The position numbers and the translations under genes are program-made. From Solidesulfovibrio carbinoliphilus subsp. oakridgensis (GTDB taxonomy: Bacteria; Desulfobacterota; Desulfovibrionia; Desulfovibrionales; Desulfovibrionaceae), in the NCBI RefSeq assembly GCF_000177215.2, contig NZ_CM001368.1, positions 3,169,625 to 3,233,624 on the forward strand: a DNA stretch of 64,000 nt, in the 5' to 3' direction. The notes under the pieces are model-generated. The model saw only the letters and a list, made by a program, of their open reading frames with translations. It did not search any database and had not been told where the DNA came from. Within the stretch, counting starts at the first letter, position 1. Each line of letters opens with the position of its first letter. Positions 21,484 to 29,831 of this stretch are shown piece by piece.

Positions 21484-21984
21484 ATGTTGCAAATTAGGGA
21501 AGGATTGGTAGTTCCCGGCTTTGTCCTGGGCCAGCCTGATCTCAATCCCGGGGCAAAGCTGGTGTTTTCGATCCTGTGTCATGTCGCGGAGGAGGCCGGC
21601 CAAGATCATTGTTCCCCGAACCAAAAGAGTCTGGCCGCATGGATCGGACAAAGCCGTCGCTCGGTCCAAAACCATCTGTCCGAATTGGCCAAGGCGGGTT
21701 TTATCCAGGTTTCCCCTGGGGAACAAACGAAGGCTGCGACCTATCGAATCCTCATGTGGCCGGTAGGGCAGCCCCAGCAACGGCAGGAATTCCGTCTCCC
21801 TCGGCGGCAATCTCGGGGGGATGAAACGTCTTGGCACCGCGAGGCGGGCTTTGAAGCAATGGGCATGATCTGGATTCGGAAAAGCGAAACCGCTGCCCGG
21901 GAGCGGTCGGCCGGGCGTGGTGGTCCGGCCCTGATGAGCCAGCCGCTCTTCAACTTTGTCCACGGAGAATTGCCGTTGGCGTAA
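21484..21984 (+). CDS. Winged-helix DNA-binding protein (HTH_36 type), possible replication/regulation role
   Basis: 166 aa. GGAGG at 21474-21478 favours ATG 21484 over upstream TTG/ATG codons. A helix-turn-helix occupies residues ~25-95: LNPGAKLVFSILCHVAEEAG, CSPNQKSLAAWIGQSRRSVQ, NHLSELAKAGFIQV, then YRIL, the layout of plasmid and phage replication-initiator-type wHTH domains. The C-terminal ~70 residues are basic and unmatched. It is a paralogue of the N-terminal domain of the gene at 22153. It starts 12 nt after the Rha stop codon. Confidence 0.75.
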   Translation: MLQIREGLVVPGFVLGQPDLNPGAKLVFSILCHVAEEAGQDHCSPNQKSLAAWIGQSRRSVQNHLSELAKAGFIQVSPGEQTKAATYRILMWPVGQPQQRQEFRLPRRQSRGDETSWHREAGFEAMGMIWIRKSETAARERSAGRGGPALMSQPLFNFVHGELPLA

Positions 21985-22005
21985 ACCAGTAGGCCGAAAA
22001 AGGCG

Positions 22006-22031
22006 AAACCCGCTGCGTCAACAGCGGGTTT
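22006..22031 (+). terminator. Hairpin after the first winged-helix gene
   Basis: AAACCCGCTG CGTCAA CAGCGGGTTT is a perfect 10-bp stem ending in a short T-run. It could terminate or protect the upstream mRNA. Confidence 0.6.
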
Positions 22032-22040
22032 CAAAGGCAG

Positions 22041-22073
22041 ATGAACTTTTCAGAAAAAGACTGAGAAGTTCAT
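22041..22073 (+). promoter_or_regulatory. Hairpin carrying an 8-codon decoy of the downstream start region
   Basis: ATGAACTTTTCAG pairs with CTGAGAAGTTCAT (13 positions, one G-T) around loop AAAAAGA. The 5' arm is itself a mini-ORF, MNFSEKD then TGA, preceded by AAAGGC. It matches the first codons of the downstream gene (MNFSGKD) at 21 of 24 bases. The 3' arm could also base-pair with the true start region at 22153. It may be a translational attenuator or the scar of a duplication. Confidence 0.55.
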
Positions 22074-22152
22074 ACCCAACTCAGAGAATGGTGTCAAGTG
22101 TTGGGGGGCTTATTTATTGCCTTTTCCCGGTCGTCCATAAGGCGATGAAATC

Positions 22153-23268
22153 ATGAACTTTTCTGGAAAAGACTTACAGCAACGGGGTCTGATTGTGCCG
22201 GATTGCGTGCAACATAGAAGCCTACATCTGGGAGAGCGGTATACGTTCGCCCTTCTCGTGCAGCTGTGCGGGGAGGGGGATCGTTGCTGGCCTTCCCAGC
22301 GCTACCTTTCCACCCGGCTCGGCGTCAGTGTCCGGTCTGTGCAGAACTACCTGAATCATCTTGAGAAATTTGGATTTATCGCCAAAATTCAAGAGAGGGA
22401 TGGGGAGACCAACACCTATCGCCTTCTTCCACATCCACTCGTCCAAACAGAGCTTTCGCGCCGTCGGGTCCTCCCTGTCGCCTCTGAAAAAGCTTCCGAG
22501 GGTACCCGCGAAAAACCTGCGCTCGTAATTAAGAAAGAAGAGAAGAATACCCCCCTACCCCCCAGCGTGGGGGAAGTCGCTGCCCCTCTGTCGCAATCGC
22601 CGCGATCCTGGAAAGCCGAAGCCCTCGCTGCCTTTGATCGCCTGTGGGCGGCGTGGCCCATCCGAGAGGCGCGCATTGCCGCGCTTCGTTGGTGGATGCG
22701 TCTGTGGCGCTTGGGTGTGCTGCCGCCTCTCGAAACGATTCTGCGCCTTATCCAGGAGAACCAGGCCCGCAATCCCCGTTGGCTTCGGGGCTTCGTGCCT
22801 TTCCTGGTTACATGGCTCAAAGAACGGCGCTGGGAAGACGCCGTTTCGCCTACTCCTGCGCTGACAGCTGCCCCAGCCGCCTCGTCGGCCGCGGCCATTC
22901 CAGAACGTGAACCAAGGCCAAGTCCCTCGATTCAGGGTGAAGACCAAAATCCAAAGCCTCTTGGACTCCAAGGGGAAAAACCCGAGGCGGCCCGGACCGT
23001 TCGCCGCATTCCCGAAGGGGCTTGGCGGCAACTCAATGCAGCCCTGGCGATTTGGCCGGGATCGCTGACCGATGCCGAGCTGTCACGGGTCAGGGGGCTC
23101 TGGATGTATCTGCATTCCCGAGGCTGGTTGCCCGCCCAGGAGGTCCTTTTGCAAGCCGCAAAAGCGGCAACTCAAAACTTCAGCAGGTGGTTACATGCCT
23201 ACCAATTCAAAGAAATGCGATTCAGCTCCGCGCAAATATGTGAGGCGGAAGGGTGTTGCGCGTATTGA
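22153..23268 (+). CDS. Winged-helix replication/partition-like protein
   Basis: A 371-aa protein starting at ATG 22153. The N-terminal wHTH (residues ~20-95) reads LHLGERYTFALLVQLCGEGD, CWPSQRYLSTRLGVSVRSVQ, NYLNHLEKFGFIAKI, and is clearly related to the 166-aa protein upstream. The central part is Trp/Arg-rich (RLWAAWPIREARIAALRWWM), followed by an Ala/Pro-rich linker and a C-terminal helical domain with NFSRWLHAYQFKEM. This architecture resembles plasmid helix-turn-helix replication proteins, but no iterons are seen. Its 3' end overlaps the traK-like gene by 74 bp in another frame. Confidence 0.65.
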   Translation: MNFSGKDLQQRGLIVPDCVQHRSLHLGERYTFALLVQLCGEGDRCWPSQRYLSTRLGVSVRSVQNYLNHLEKFGFIAKIQERDGETNTYRLLPHPLVQTELSRRRVLPVASEKASEGTREKPALVIKKEEKNTPLPPSVGEVAAPLSQSPRSWKAEALAAFDRLWAAWPIREARIAALRWWMRLWRLGVLPPLETILRLIQENQARNPRWLRGFVPFLVTWLKERRWEDAVSPTPALTAAPAASSAAAIPEREPRPSPSIQGEDQNPKPLGLQGEKPEAARTVRRIPEGAWRQLNAALAIWPGSLTDAELSRVRGLWMYLHSRGWLPAQEVLLQAAKAATQNFSRWLHAYQFKEMRFSSAQICEAEGCCAY

Positions 23269-23611
23269 TGTAACGGCAAACAGAGAGTTGATAGAAAAAT
23301 GGCTTGATGAAAAATACAGTGCGGAAGCTATATTTAAAACGCTCATCGAGAAAGGAATTATTGAAGAGCGTTATACATATAGAACATTTTTGCGTGCGCT
23401 GTATTCTCTTGTCGCTAAAGCAAAACGCAGCGAATACAGGCCATCAACCACGAGAGCGGCTCCGCTGACTCCGAGACAACAAGAGTTCTTGGCGAAGAAA
23501 AGCTCTTCAAAAAATGAAGAGGAAATTCAAAGAAGTCCTGTCATACAATCTAAATGTGAAACAAAAAGTTTTACCATACCGAAAAACAATATAACCGGGG
23601 ATGATGAATAA
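23195..23611 (+). CDS. traK: TraK-like relaxosome accessory protein
   Basis: 138 aa from ATG 23195 (weak ribosome site AGGTGG), overlapping the previous gene by 74 bp. Basic and Lys/Ser-rich; residues ~15-75 contain RKGVARIDVTANRELIEKWL and KTLIEKGIIEERYTYRTFLR, the arrangement seen in IncP TraK and related oriT-binding proteins. The call also rests on order: it is followed directly by a ParA-like TraL and TraM, as in IncP tra operons. In RP4, TraK wraps the DNA near oriT, so an origin of transfer should lie close by; I could not identify one. Confidence 0.65.
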   Translation: MPTNSKKCDSAPRKYVRRKGVARIDVTANRELIEKWLDEKYSAEAIFKTLIEKGIIEERYTYRTFLRALYSLVAKAKRSEYRPSTTRAAPLTPRQQEFLAKKSSSKNEEEIQRSPVIQSKCETKSFTIPKNNITGDDE

Positions 23612-24352
23612 ATGGCAACTATTCACTTTGTGTTGCAAGGGAAGGGCGGTGTCGGGAAATCCTTCATCGCATCTCTTCTCGTCCAATACTATAAATTAAA
23701 AGAATTTATAGTTCATGCCATTGATACTGATCCTGTAAACAATACCCTTGCAGGATACAAAGAATTTGATGTCAGCGTTTTGCCGATTATGAAAGATACG
23801 AACATTGATGCCAGGATGTTTGATAGCCTGATGGAAACAGCCTTGGGCCTGCCGGATGACGCCCATCTGGTGATCGACAACGGGGCCTCCAGCTTCATTC
23901 CGCTTTGTTCCTACTTGCTGGAAAATGACGCTATAAATCTTCTTCAGGCCGAGGGACATACCGTCGTGCTGCATTCGATCGTGACAGGTGGCCAGGGCAT
24001 CCAGGACACGGTCAACGGCCTGGCTGCCCTGGCCAATCATTTCCCGCAGGCCAACCTGGTTGTCTGGCTCAATCCCAAGGACGGCGAAATCGCACTCGAT
24101 GGCCTGAGATTCTACGATTTCAAGGTCTACGAGGACCATGGCAGCCAATTCCACGCCGTCATCGAGCTGCCTAACCGCAACAGCACCACCTTCGGGAAAG
24201 ACCTCTCCGACCATTTGGCCCGCCGTCAGTCTTTCGAGGCTGCCATCCACTCCTCCCAGCCGGTCATGGTTCGTCGGCGGCTGGCCAAATACTGGGATGA
24301 TGTCGTGACCATCATGGACACGGCAAATCTCCTGCTGGGGAGGGGTGCCTGA
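23612..24352 (+). CDS. traL: TraL, ParA/MinD-like ATPase of the transfer region
   Basis: 246 aa from ATG 23612, the base after the traK stop. The deviant Walker A QGKGGVGKSFIASLL lies at residues 8-22, with DTDP at ~38-41 and a Walker B-like HLVIDNGASSF at ~87-97. This is the P-loop ATPase found between traK and traM in IncP-type plasmids. Its precise role in conjugation is not established. The gene switches from AT-rich to GC-rich codon use about one third in. Confidence 0.85.
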   Translation: MATIHFVLQGKGGVGKSFIASLLVQYYKLKEFIVHAIDTDPVNNTLAGYKEFDVSVLPIMKDTNIDARMFDSLMETALGLPDDAHLVIDNGASSFIPLCSYLLENDAINLLQAEGHTVVLHSIVTGGQGIQDTVNGLAALANHFPQANLVVWLNPKDGEIALDGLRFYDFKVYEDHGSQFHAVIELPNRNSTTFGKDLSDHLARRQSFEAAIHSSQPVMVRRRLAKYWDDVVTIMDTANLLLGRGA

Positions 24353-24777
24353 TGGCTCCCGAAGCACAGGTTCCGGACAAGGCTGATTCAGGTCTGGAAA
24401 TGCCGGATGGCATCGGCCTCAGCATTGAGCAGGTGCGAACCCTGCTGATCCAGAAACATAAGACCACCATGAGCGATGACGACCCCATGCTCATGCTGGT
24501 GACCATCAACAATGCTTTTTTGGGTGACTACGACAAGCTGCTTGGCCGTCATAACAAGGCATTGACCGCTTATTTTGAAAGTCAGGCTCAAAAGCTCTTG
24601 GAGGCAGCCCGTCAGGCTTCGGAAGTCGCCTCTGGCGTCGAGATCGTCCAGGAGGCCTGCCAGAAACACGCCAATGCACTGCACGTTTCCCAAAGCAACC
24701 AGAAGTGGTTGTCGGCCATTGTGGTTGTCTCGGCCCTGCTCAATGTCGCGGTTTTCGTCTTGGGGAGCCTGCGATGA
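24352..24777 (+). CDS. traM: TraM, conjugal transfer accessory protein
   Basis: 141 aa; the start overlaps the last base of traL. Helical: LSIEQVRTLLIQKHKTTMSD, then a coiled-coil-like stretch (QAQKLLEAARQASEVASGVE), and a C-terminal membrane anchor WLSAIVVVSALLNVAVFVLG. This matches IncP TraM proteins, which have a single C-terminal transmembrane segment. It lies between traL and trbB and is translationally coupled to both. Confidence 0.8.
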   Translation: MAPEAQVPDKADSGLEMPDGIGLSIEQVRTLLIQKHKTTMSDDDPMLMLVTINNAFLGDYDKLLGRHNKALTAYFESQAQKLLEAARQASEVASGVEIVQEACQKHANALHVSQSNQKWLSAIVVVSALLNVAVFVLGSLR

Positions 24778-25766
24778 GCGATCCCCGGTTGACGCGCAAC
24801 CTGGAGCAGGCCCTGGGCCAAACGGTCATGACGGCCTTGTCCGATCCCATGACGCTGGAAATCATGGCCAACCCGTGCGGCTCCTTATGGGTGGAGCGGT
24901 TTGGCGAACCCATGCGCGAAGTGGACCGAATTGCTCCTGAGCAGGCCCGGCGCGTCGTTTCGCTGGTGGCGTCCGCTCTTGGCACCACCATCACGCGGGA
25001 GCAACCCGTGGTCGAAGGGGAACTTCCTCTTGATGGCAGCCGCTTCGAGGGGACGGATTACCCCATCGTCCCAGGCCCATCGTTCACGATCCGCAAAAAG
25101 CCCAGCACGATTTTTACGCTCGAATCCTATGCCGAGGCAGGGATCCTGGAGCCGCATCTGCTGGCCTGCCTCCAGGAAGCGATACTGCGCAAGTGCAATA
25201 TCTTGGTGGCCGGAGGAACTGGATCCGGCAAGACGACTTTTGTCAACGCGATGATCGATAGCCTGTGCCGGCTCTGCCCCCATGATCGCATCATCTGCAT
25301 GGAAGATACCAATGAGCTCCAGGTGGCCAGTCCCAACCGGGTGCTCTTCCGCACGTCGGAGACCATGGACATGCAGCGTCTCACGAAGATCTGCATGCGC
25401 TACCGGCCAGACCGGATCATCGTCGGTGAGGTGCGCGACGGCGCGGCGCTCGATCTCCTCAAGGCCTGGAATACCGGCCACCCCGGAGGTCTCGCCACGC
25501 TTCACGCGGATAGCGCCGTCGATGCCCTTGGTCGCCTGGAAGACCTCATTGCTGAGCGTCTTACCTCCCCAATGCACCGTTTGATCAGCCGAGCCATTAA
25601 CGTCGTCATCTTTATTCAAAAAACATCAAAAGGCCGCAGGATAACAGAAGTAACCTATGTCTATGATTATGACTGGCAACGGAGGGAATATAATCTGGAA
25701 TATATCTTAGAAAATAAGGCAAGGGCGAATGATGAACATTGGTTTAAACAATATATAGCTCAATAG
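24774..25766 (+). CDS. trbB: TrbB, VirB11-family secretion ATPase
   Basis: 330 aa from ATG 24774 (ATGA overlap with traM). Walker [12 protein letters not shown] at residues ~145-155, the Asp box MEDTNELQ, Walker [11 protein letters not shown], and the His box [10 protein letters not shown]. It is the cytoplasmic hexameric ATPase that powers pilus assembly and substrate transfer by the type IV secretion channel. Length and motifs are typical of the family. Confidence 0.96.
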   Translation: MSDPRLTRNLEQALGQTVMTALSDPMTLEIMANPCGSLWVERFGEPMREVDRIAPEQARRVVSLVASALGTTITREQPVVEGELPLDGSRFEGTDYPIVPGPSFTIRKKPSTIFTLESYAEAGILEPHLLACLQEAILRKCNILVAGGTGSGKTTFVNAMIDSLCRLCPHDRIICMEDTNELQVASPNRVLFRTSETMDMQRLTKICMRYRPDRIIVGEVRDGAALDLLKAWNTGHPGGLATLHADSAVDALGRLEDLIAERLTSPMHRLISRAINVVIFIQKTSKGRRITEVTYVYDYDWQRREYNLEYILENKARANDEHWFKQYIAQ

Positions 25767-25777
25767 GGGTAATTATC

Positions 25778-26092
25778 ATGCGCAAGAATAATGTTTTCGC
25801 CTTGGCGGCTGTGTTTGGTGGTTTATTCCTTTGTTCGGATGCCTTTGCCTCTGGAGGCATCAGTGATTTTTCGGCTCCACTTGAAAAGGTCATGAACACG
25901 ATCACAGGTGATGCCGGCAAATATATTTCGATCCTCTTCATGGGTGCGAGCGGCATCTACTACATTATGCATAAGGAAGATATTTCCGGGGGGTTCAAGC
26001 TGCTCCTCTCGATCGTATTTGGGATTTCCTTCATCGCTTTCGCCTCCAACATCGTGACCACAATTTTTACGTTTTCCGGCGCAACGATCTAA
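25778..26092 (+). CDS. trbC: TrbC, conjugative pilin (VirB2)
   Basis: 104 aa. Signal peptide MRKNNVFALAAVFGGLFLC with cleavage after DAFA, then two hydrophobic segments (YISILFMGASGIYYIM; LLLSIVFGISFIAFASNIVT). This is the two-helix VirB2/TrbC pilin pattern. TrbC subunits are trimmed and cyclised by TraF, present at 46663. Confidence 0.93.
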   Translation: MRKNNVFALAAVFGGLFLCSDAFASGGISDFSAPLEKVMNTITGDAGKYISILFMGASGIYYIMHKEDISGGFKLLLSIVFGISFIAFASNIVTTIFTFSGATI

Positions 26093-26102
26093 GAGGCTCA
26101 AC

Positions 26103-26381
26103 ATGAGGACGACTCCCATCCATCAAGCTTTGCATCGGCCCAACCATGTCATGGGTGCCGAGCGCGAAGTTGCCCTGTCCATCTGCCTCCTGGCCTTTCT
26201 CGTCGGCGTCGGAGGCATGACCTGGTTCTCCGGCATGACCGCGATTTTGCTCTATTTGACCGGGTTGATGTTCGCACGACGGATGGCCAAGCATGACCCG
26301 CTGATGTCCAAGGTCTGGATGCGGCATATCAAGCAACAGGTTTACTATGCGCCAAAGTCCAGTCTTTGGAGGAAAAATTGA
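26103..26381 (+). CDS. trbD: TrbD, VirB3-family inner-membrane protein
   Basis: 92 aa. HQALHRPNHVMGAEREVALS followed by two adjacent membrane helices (LLAFLVGVGGM; TAILLYLTGLMFA) and a basic, aromatic C-terminus (VWMRHIKQQVYYAPKSSLW). This is the VirB3 layout. It overlaps trbE by one base. Confidence 0.93.
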   Translation: MRTTPIHQALHRPNHVMGAEREVALSICLLAFLVGVGGMTWFSGMTAILLYLTGLMFARRMAKHDPLMSKVWMRHIKQQVYYAPKSSLWRKN

Positions 26382-28801
26382 TGCTCAATTTGAAGCGTTT
26401 TCGTTCCAGAGACAAGGGATTGGCAGATTTACTGAACTATGCCGCGCTGATTGCTCCTGGGATCGTCCTTTGTAAGGACGGAGCATTGCTCGGTGGATTT
26501 AGCATGAATGGTCGGGATATGGCTTCCAGTACCCCCGAAGAATTGGAATTCGTTTCGGAACAATTCAATCTGGCGGTAAAATTACTGGGTTCCGGGTGGA
26601 TGCTGCATGTGGATGCTGTCCGCAGCCGCTACGATGCGTATTCCCGGCCCGATGAGAGTCATTTCCCTGACCCGGTCTCGAAACTTATCGACGAGGAGCG
26701 CCGTGAATTTTTCAGCGGTGGAATCTGCTACCGCACGAAGACCGTCCTGATCCTGAGCTATAAGCCGGACGTGGGAGCTGATAAAATGGCGGCTCGGGCT
26801 CAGACCGGCGGCGGCAGCTCCCTGACTCTGGAACGCAGCCTGGAGCAGTTCGAGACTGCCCTGGCGGAGTTTGAGGATGCCTTGGCCGGCATTTTGCGCC
26901 TCACTCGGCTGGGGGACACGGTCGAGGAAGATGAGTTCGGGAACCTGATCCGCTTCAGCGAACTGCTCTCGCATCTGCAACTGTGCCTGACCGGAATCGA
27001 GCAGCCCGTTCGGGTGCCCGGCCGGCCCATGTATCTTGATGCCCTCCTCGGCAGCGAAGAGCTGATTGGGGGCCTGACTCCCCGAATCGGAAACCAGCGG
27101 ATTGCCGTCCTGTCGCTCGATGGCCTTCCCCAGGAGAGCTGGCCGGCCATGCTCTCGGTGCTCGATGGCCTCCAGCTCCCCTATCGTTTCTCCTCCCGTT
27201 TCATCTGCTTGGATCAACTGGACGCGGCAAAGGAAATCAATTCCTACCGAAAGGGCTGGCAGCAAAACGTTTTCAAATTCGTTGATAAATTCTTCTCTTT
27301 GCCGAACGCCCGTCCCAATCGCGATGCAGCCCGGATGGTTGAGGATGCCGAAGAGTCTCTTGTCGAGGTTCAAGGCGGGTATGTCGGGGCTGGATTCCTG
27401 ACGTCCTGCATTATCCTGCTGCATGACGATCCGATCGTGCTTGCGGAGTGGACCAGAGAACTGCGCCGCACACTCCTGACGATGGGTTTCGGGTGCCGGA
27501 TCGAGACGATCAATGCTCTGGACGCCTGGCTCGGCACCCATCCCGGCAACGGCTTCGCAAACCTGCGACGGCCGATGGTCAATACGCTGAATCTGGCTGA
27601 TCTGCTTCCGCTTTCCACCATCTGGTCGGGCGACCAGACTTGCCCTTGTCCGTTTTACCCTGCGTCATCGCCGGCCCTCATGGTTTGCACCACAGACGGA
27701 TCGACTCCGTTTTGGCTTAATCTGCATGTCCACGACATCGGCCATACCCTGATCTTCGGCCCCACGGGCTCGGGAAAATCCACACTGCTTGCCCTGATTG
27801 CCGCGCAATTTCGCCGTTATGACCAAGCCCAGGTTTTTGCCTTCGACAAGGGCATGAGCCTGTTCCCCTTGTGCGCGGCCGTCGGGGGGACCCACCACGA
27901 GATCGGCAGGAGTGAGGAGTTGGCCTTTGCCCCTCTCCAGCATGTGGATGACGCCAGCGAACAGGCCTGGGCCGAGGAGTGGATCGCCACCCTTCTGGAG
28001 CTCCAAGGTGTCCTGGTTACCCCTCGTGCCCGCAATGACATTCATGCGGCCATGACCCTGCTGCGCGAGAGCCCGGCCCACATGCGCAGTCTCAGTGATT
28101 TCTCAAGCTTGGTTCAGGATCAGCGCATCAAGGAAGGGCTCCAGCATTACACCCGGGCTGGCGCCATGGGGTTTCTCCTCGACGCAGAGACCGATCAGTT
28201 GGGCCTCTCCCCCTTCATGGTCTTCGAGATCGAGGACCTCATGAACATGGGCGAGAAGAATCTGATCCCGGTGTTGCTCTACCTGTTCCACCGCATTGAG
28301 CGAGCCCTCAAGGGGCAACCGGCCATCATCGTAGTTGATGAATCCTGGGTGGCATTTGGTCATGCCGTCTTTCGCGCCAAGCTGCGCGAGCTCCTGAAGG
28401 TCCTTCGTAAGGCCAACTGCGCCGTCATAATGGCTACGCAAAGTCTTTCCGACGCCAAGGGCTCCGGAATCCTCGACGTCCTGGTGGAATCATGCCCGAC
28501 GAAGATTTTCTTGCCAAACATCACGGCACGTCAGGAGGTGCAGGCCAATCTCTATACCGAGATGGGCCTCAATGGCCGACAAATTGAAATTATCGCCTCG
28601 GCAGTGGCCAAACGCGACTATTATGTTGTGACACCAAATGGAAGCCGCCTCATTCAATTGGCACTCGGAAAGAAGGCGATGCGTTTTGTGGGAGCGAGTG
28701 ACAAGGAGAGCCTGAATAATATTAAAGTGTTGCAAGAGCAATTGGGAGATAAATGGCCTGACGCATGGCTCAACCGTCAACAATGGGGGAAGGCATCATG
28801 A
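26381..28801 (+). CDS. trbE: TrbE, VirB4-family ATPase
   Basis: 806 aa from ATG 26381, with GGAGG 8 nt upstream. The N-terminal CagE/VirB4 domain is followed by Walker A FGPTGSGKSTLLALIA (~residues 459-474) and Walker B AIIVVDESWVAF (~648), then the conserved VIMATQSLSDAKGSG. It energises assembly of the mating channel and interacts with TrbB and the TrbC pilin. Full length for the family. Confidence 0.96.
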   Translation: MLNLKRFRSRDKGLADLLNYAALIAPGIVLCKDGALLGGFSMNGRDMASSTPEELEFVSEQFNLAVKLLGSGWMLHVDAVRSRYDAYSRPDESHFPDPVSKLIDEERREFFSGGICYRTKTVLILSYKPDVGADKMAARAQTGGGSSLTLERSLEQFETALAEFEDALAGILRLTRLGDTVEEDEFGNLIRFSELLSHLQLCLTGIEQPVRVPGRPMYLDALLGSEELIGGLTPRIGNQRIAVLSLDGLPQESWPAMLSVLDGLQLPYRFSSRFICLDQLDAAKEINSYRKGWQQNVFKFVDKFFSLPNARPNRDAARMVEDAEESLVEVQGGYVGAGFLTSCIILLHDDPIVLAEWTRELRRTLLTMGFGCRIETINALDAWLGTHPGNGFANLRRPMVNTLNLADLLPLSTIWSGDQTCPCPFYPASSPALMVCTTDGSTPFWLNLHVHDIGHTLIFGPTGSGKSTLLALIAAQFRRYDQAQVFAFDKGMSLFPLCAAVGGTHHEIGRSEELAFAPLQHVDDASEQAWAEEWIATLLELQGVLVTPRARNDIHAAMTLLRESPAHMRSLSDFSSLVQDQRIKEGLQHYTRAGAMGFLLDAETDQLGLSPFMVFEIEDLMNMGEKNLIPVLLYLFHRIERALKGQPAIIVVDESWVAFGHAVFRAKLRELLKVLRKANCAVIMATQSLSDAKGSGILDVLVESCPTKIFLPNITARQEVQANLYTEMGLNGRQIEIIASAVAKRDYYVVTPNGSRLIQLALGKKAMRFVGASDKESLNNIKVLQEQLGDKWPDAWLNRQQWGKAS

Positions 28802-29604
28802 AAAGTATTACTTTAGGATTTGTCTTGGTCATTTCCTTTTTGAGTATCCGTGATGGGCATTCGCAAGTCGTTTATTGCACCAATTGCAGCGACATTTTTA
28901 CGCAATCGTTGGAGCATGTGACGAGTATTGAACAGCTCTCGCAGCTTTATACGCAGGTTTCTGAGGCATTGAAGCAGACTGAACAGCAAATTCAGCTCGT
29001 GCAGCAGGGTATCGAACAGTATGAAAATATGGTCAAAAATACCGTCAATTTACCGGATAGTATCCGTAATAAAATTCAAGGGACATTTAGTAAGTTGACT
29101 TCTTTGACGCAGCAATTGGATTTGCAAAGGGGAGATGCTTCCGCGTTGAGTCAAATATTTAAAAGCAGCTACTCTAGTACGGATAGTATCCGCGATTTAG
29201 CGAAATCGACAAAGGATAACATGGCTGCTGCCTCAAGTACGTTTGATGAAATGCGAAAGAAATGGTCCGACGAGGTGGACAGGTCGCATCAGGCTGCTTT
29301 TCAGGAATCAGGCATGCAAATCAACGACATCGAACAAAAGGCCGCGGAACTGGATAGCCAGCTCAACGACCTTTTGATGACGCCAGACGGGCAGATGAAA
29401 GCGTTGGAGGCCGGGAACCAAATTGCTGCGCTGCAACTCCAGGAGAGTCAAAAGCTTCGATCGTTATTAGCTGTTTCTGTTCAGGCTAGCGTCCAGAAGG
29501 GAATGAAGGACGAAAAGAATGAGCAGATAAAACAAGATGCGTGGAAGGATTCTTTGACAACAGATAAATTGAAAGAAGCTACCTCGCGTAGTGATCCATT
29601 TTAG
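28798..29604 (+). CDS. trbJ: TrbJ, VirB5-like periplasmic pilus component
   Basis: 268 aa from ATG 28798, overlapping trbE by ATGA. Signal peptide MKSITLGFVLVISFLSIRDG, a CTNC pair just after it (conserved in TrbJ), then a long helical, Gln-rich body. It is a minor pilus-tip/adhesion component by homology. The gene is markedly AT-richer than trbE. Its stop codon overlaps that of a gene on the opposite strand inside an imperfect palindrome. Confidence 0.88.
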   Translation: MKSITLGFVLVISFLSIRDGHSQVVYCTNCSDIFTQSLEHVTSIEQLSQLYTQVSEALKQTEQQIQLVQQGIEQYENMVKNTVNLPDSIRNKIQGTFSKLTSLTQQLDLQRGDASALSQIFKSSYSSTDSIRDLAKSTKDNMAAASSTFDEMRKKWSDEVDRSHQAAFQESGMQINDIEQKAAELDSQLNDLLMTPDGQMKALEAGNQIAALQLQESQKLRSLLAVSVQASVQKGMKDEKNEQIKQDAWKDSLTTDKLKEATSRSDPF

Positions 29605-29831
29605 AATGGGTCTGGATGAGATTGTGCATTTTTCAGTTTGTTTGTGCTGTAAATTTCTTTGCGAAGATTTTTTTGCGCCTCTGCTTCAGCAGATTCACGT
29701 TTTAACTTTTCAACCTCGAGCTGTGTTTTTTTTATTTCAAGTTTATTTTGATCGGATTGGCACCCCTGAATTGTTACACAAATGATTAAAGCAAAAAAGG
29801 AAATTGATACAATGGAAATCAAACGATTCAT
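29601..29831 (-). CDS. Small lipoprotein on the reverse strand, in the TrbK (entry-exclusion) slot
   Basis: 76 aa from ATG 29831, with an excellent ribosome site (AAGGAG, 7-nt spacing) on the reverse strand. Signal peptide MNRLISIVSISFFALIICVT with lipobox IQGC (Cys24), then a charged heptad-like helix (LEIKKTQLEVEKLKRESAEA) and a Pro-rich end. Size, lipobox and coiled coil match TrbK entry-exclusion lipoproteins, which sit exactly between trbJ and trbL in IncP/Ti operons but on the same strand. Here it is inverted: its stop overlaps the trbJ stop and its first 20 bp overlap the trbL start. TrbK identity is inferred from position, not from sequence similarity. Confidence 0.65.
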   Translation of the reverse strand: MNRLISIVSISFFALIICVTIQGCQSDQNKLEIKKTQLEVEKLKRESAEAEAQKNLRKEIYSTNKLKNAQSHPDPF

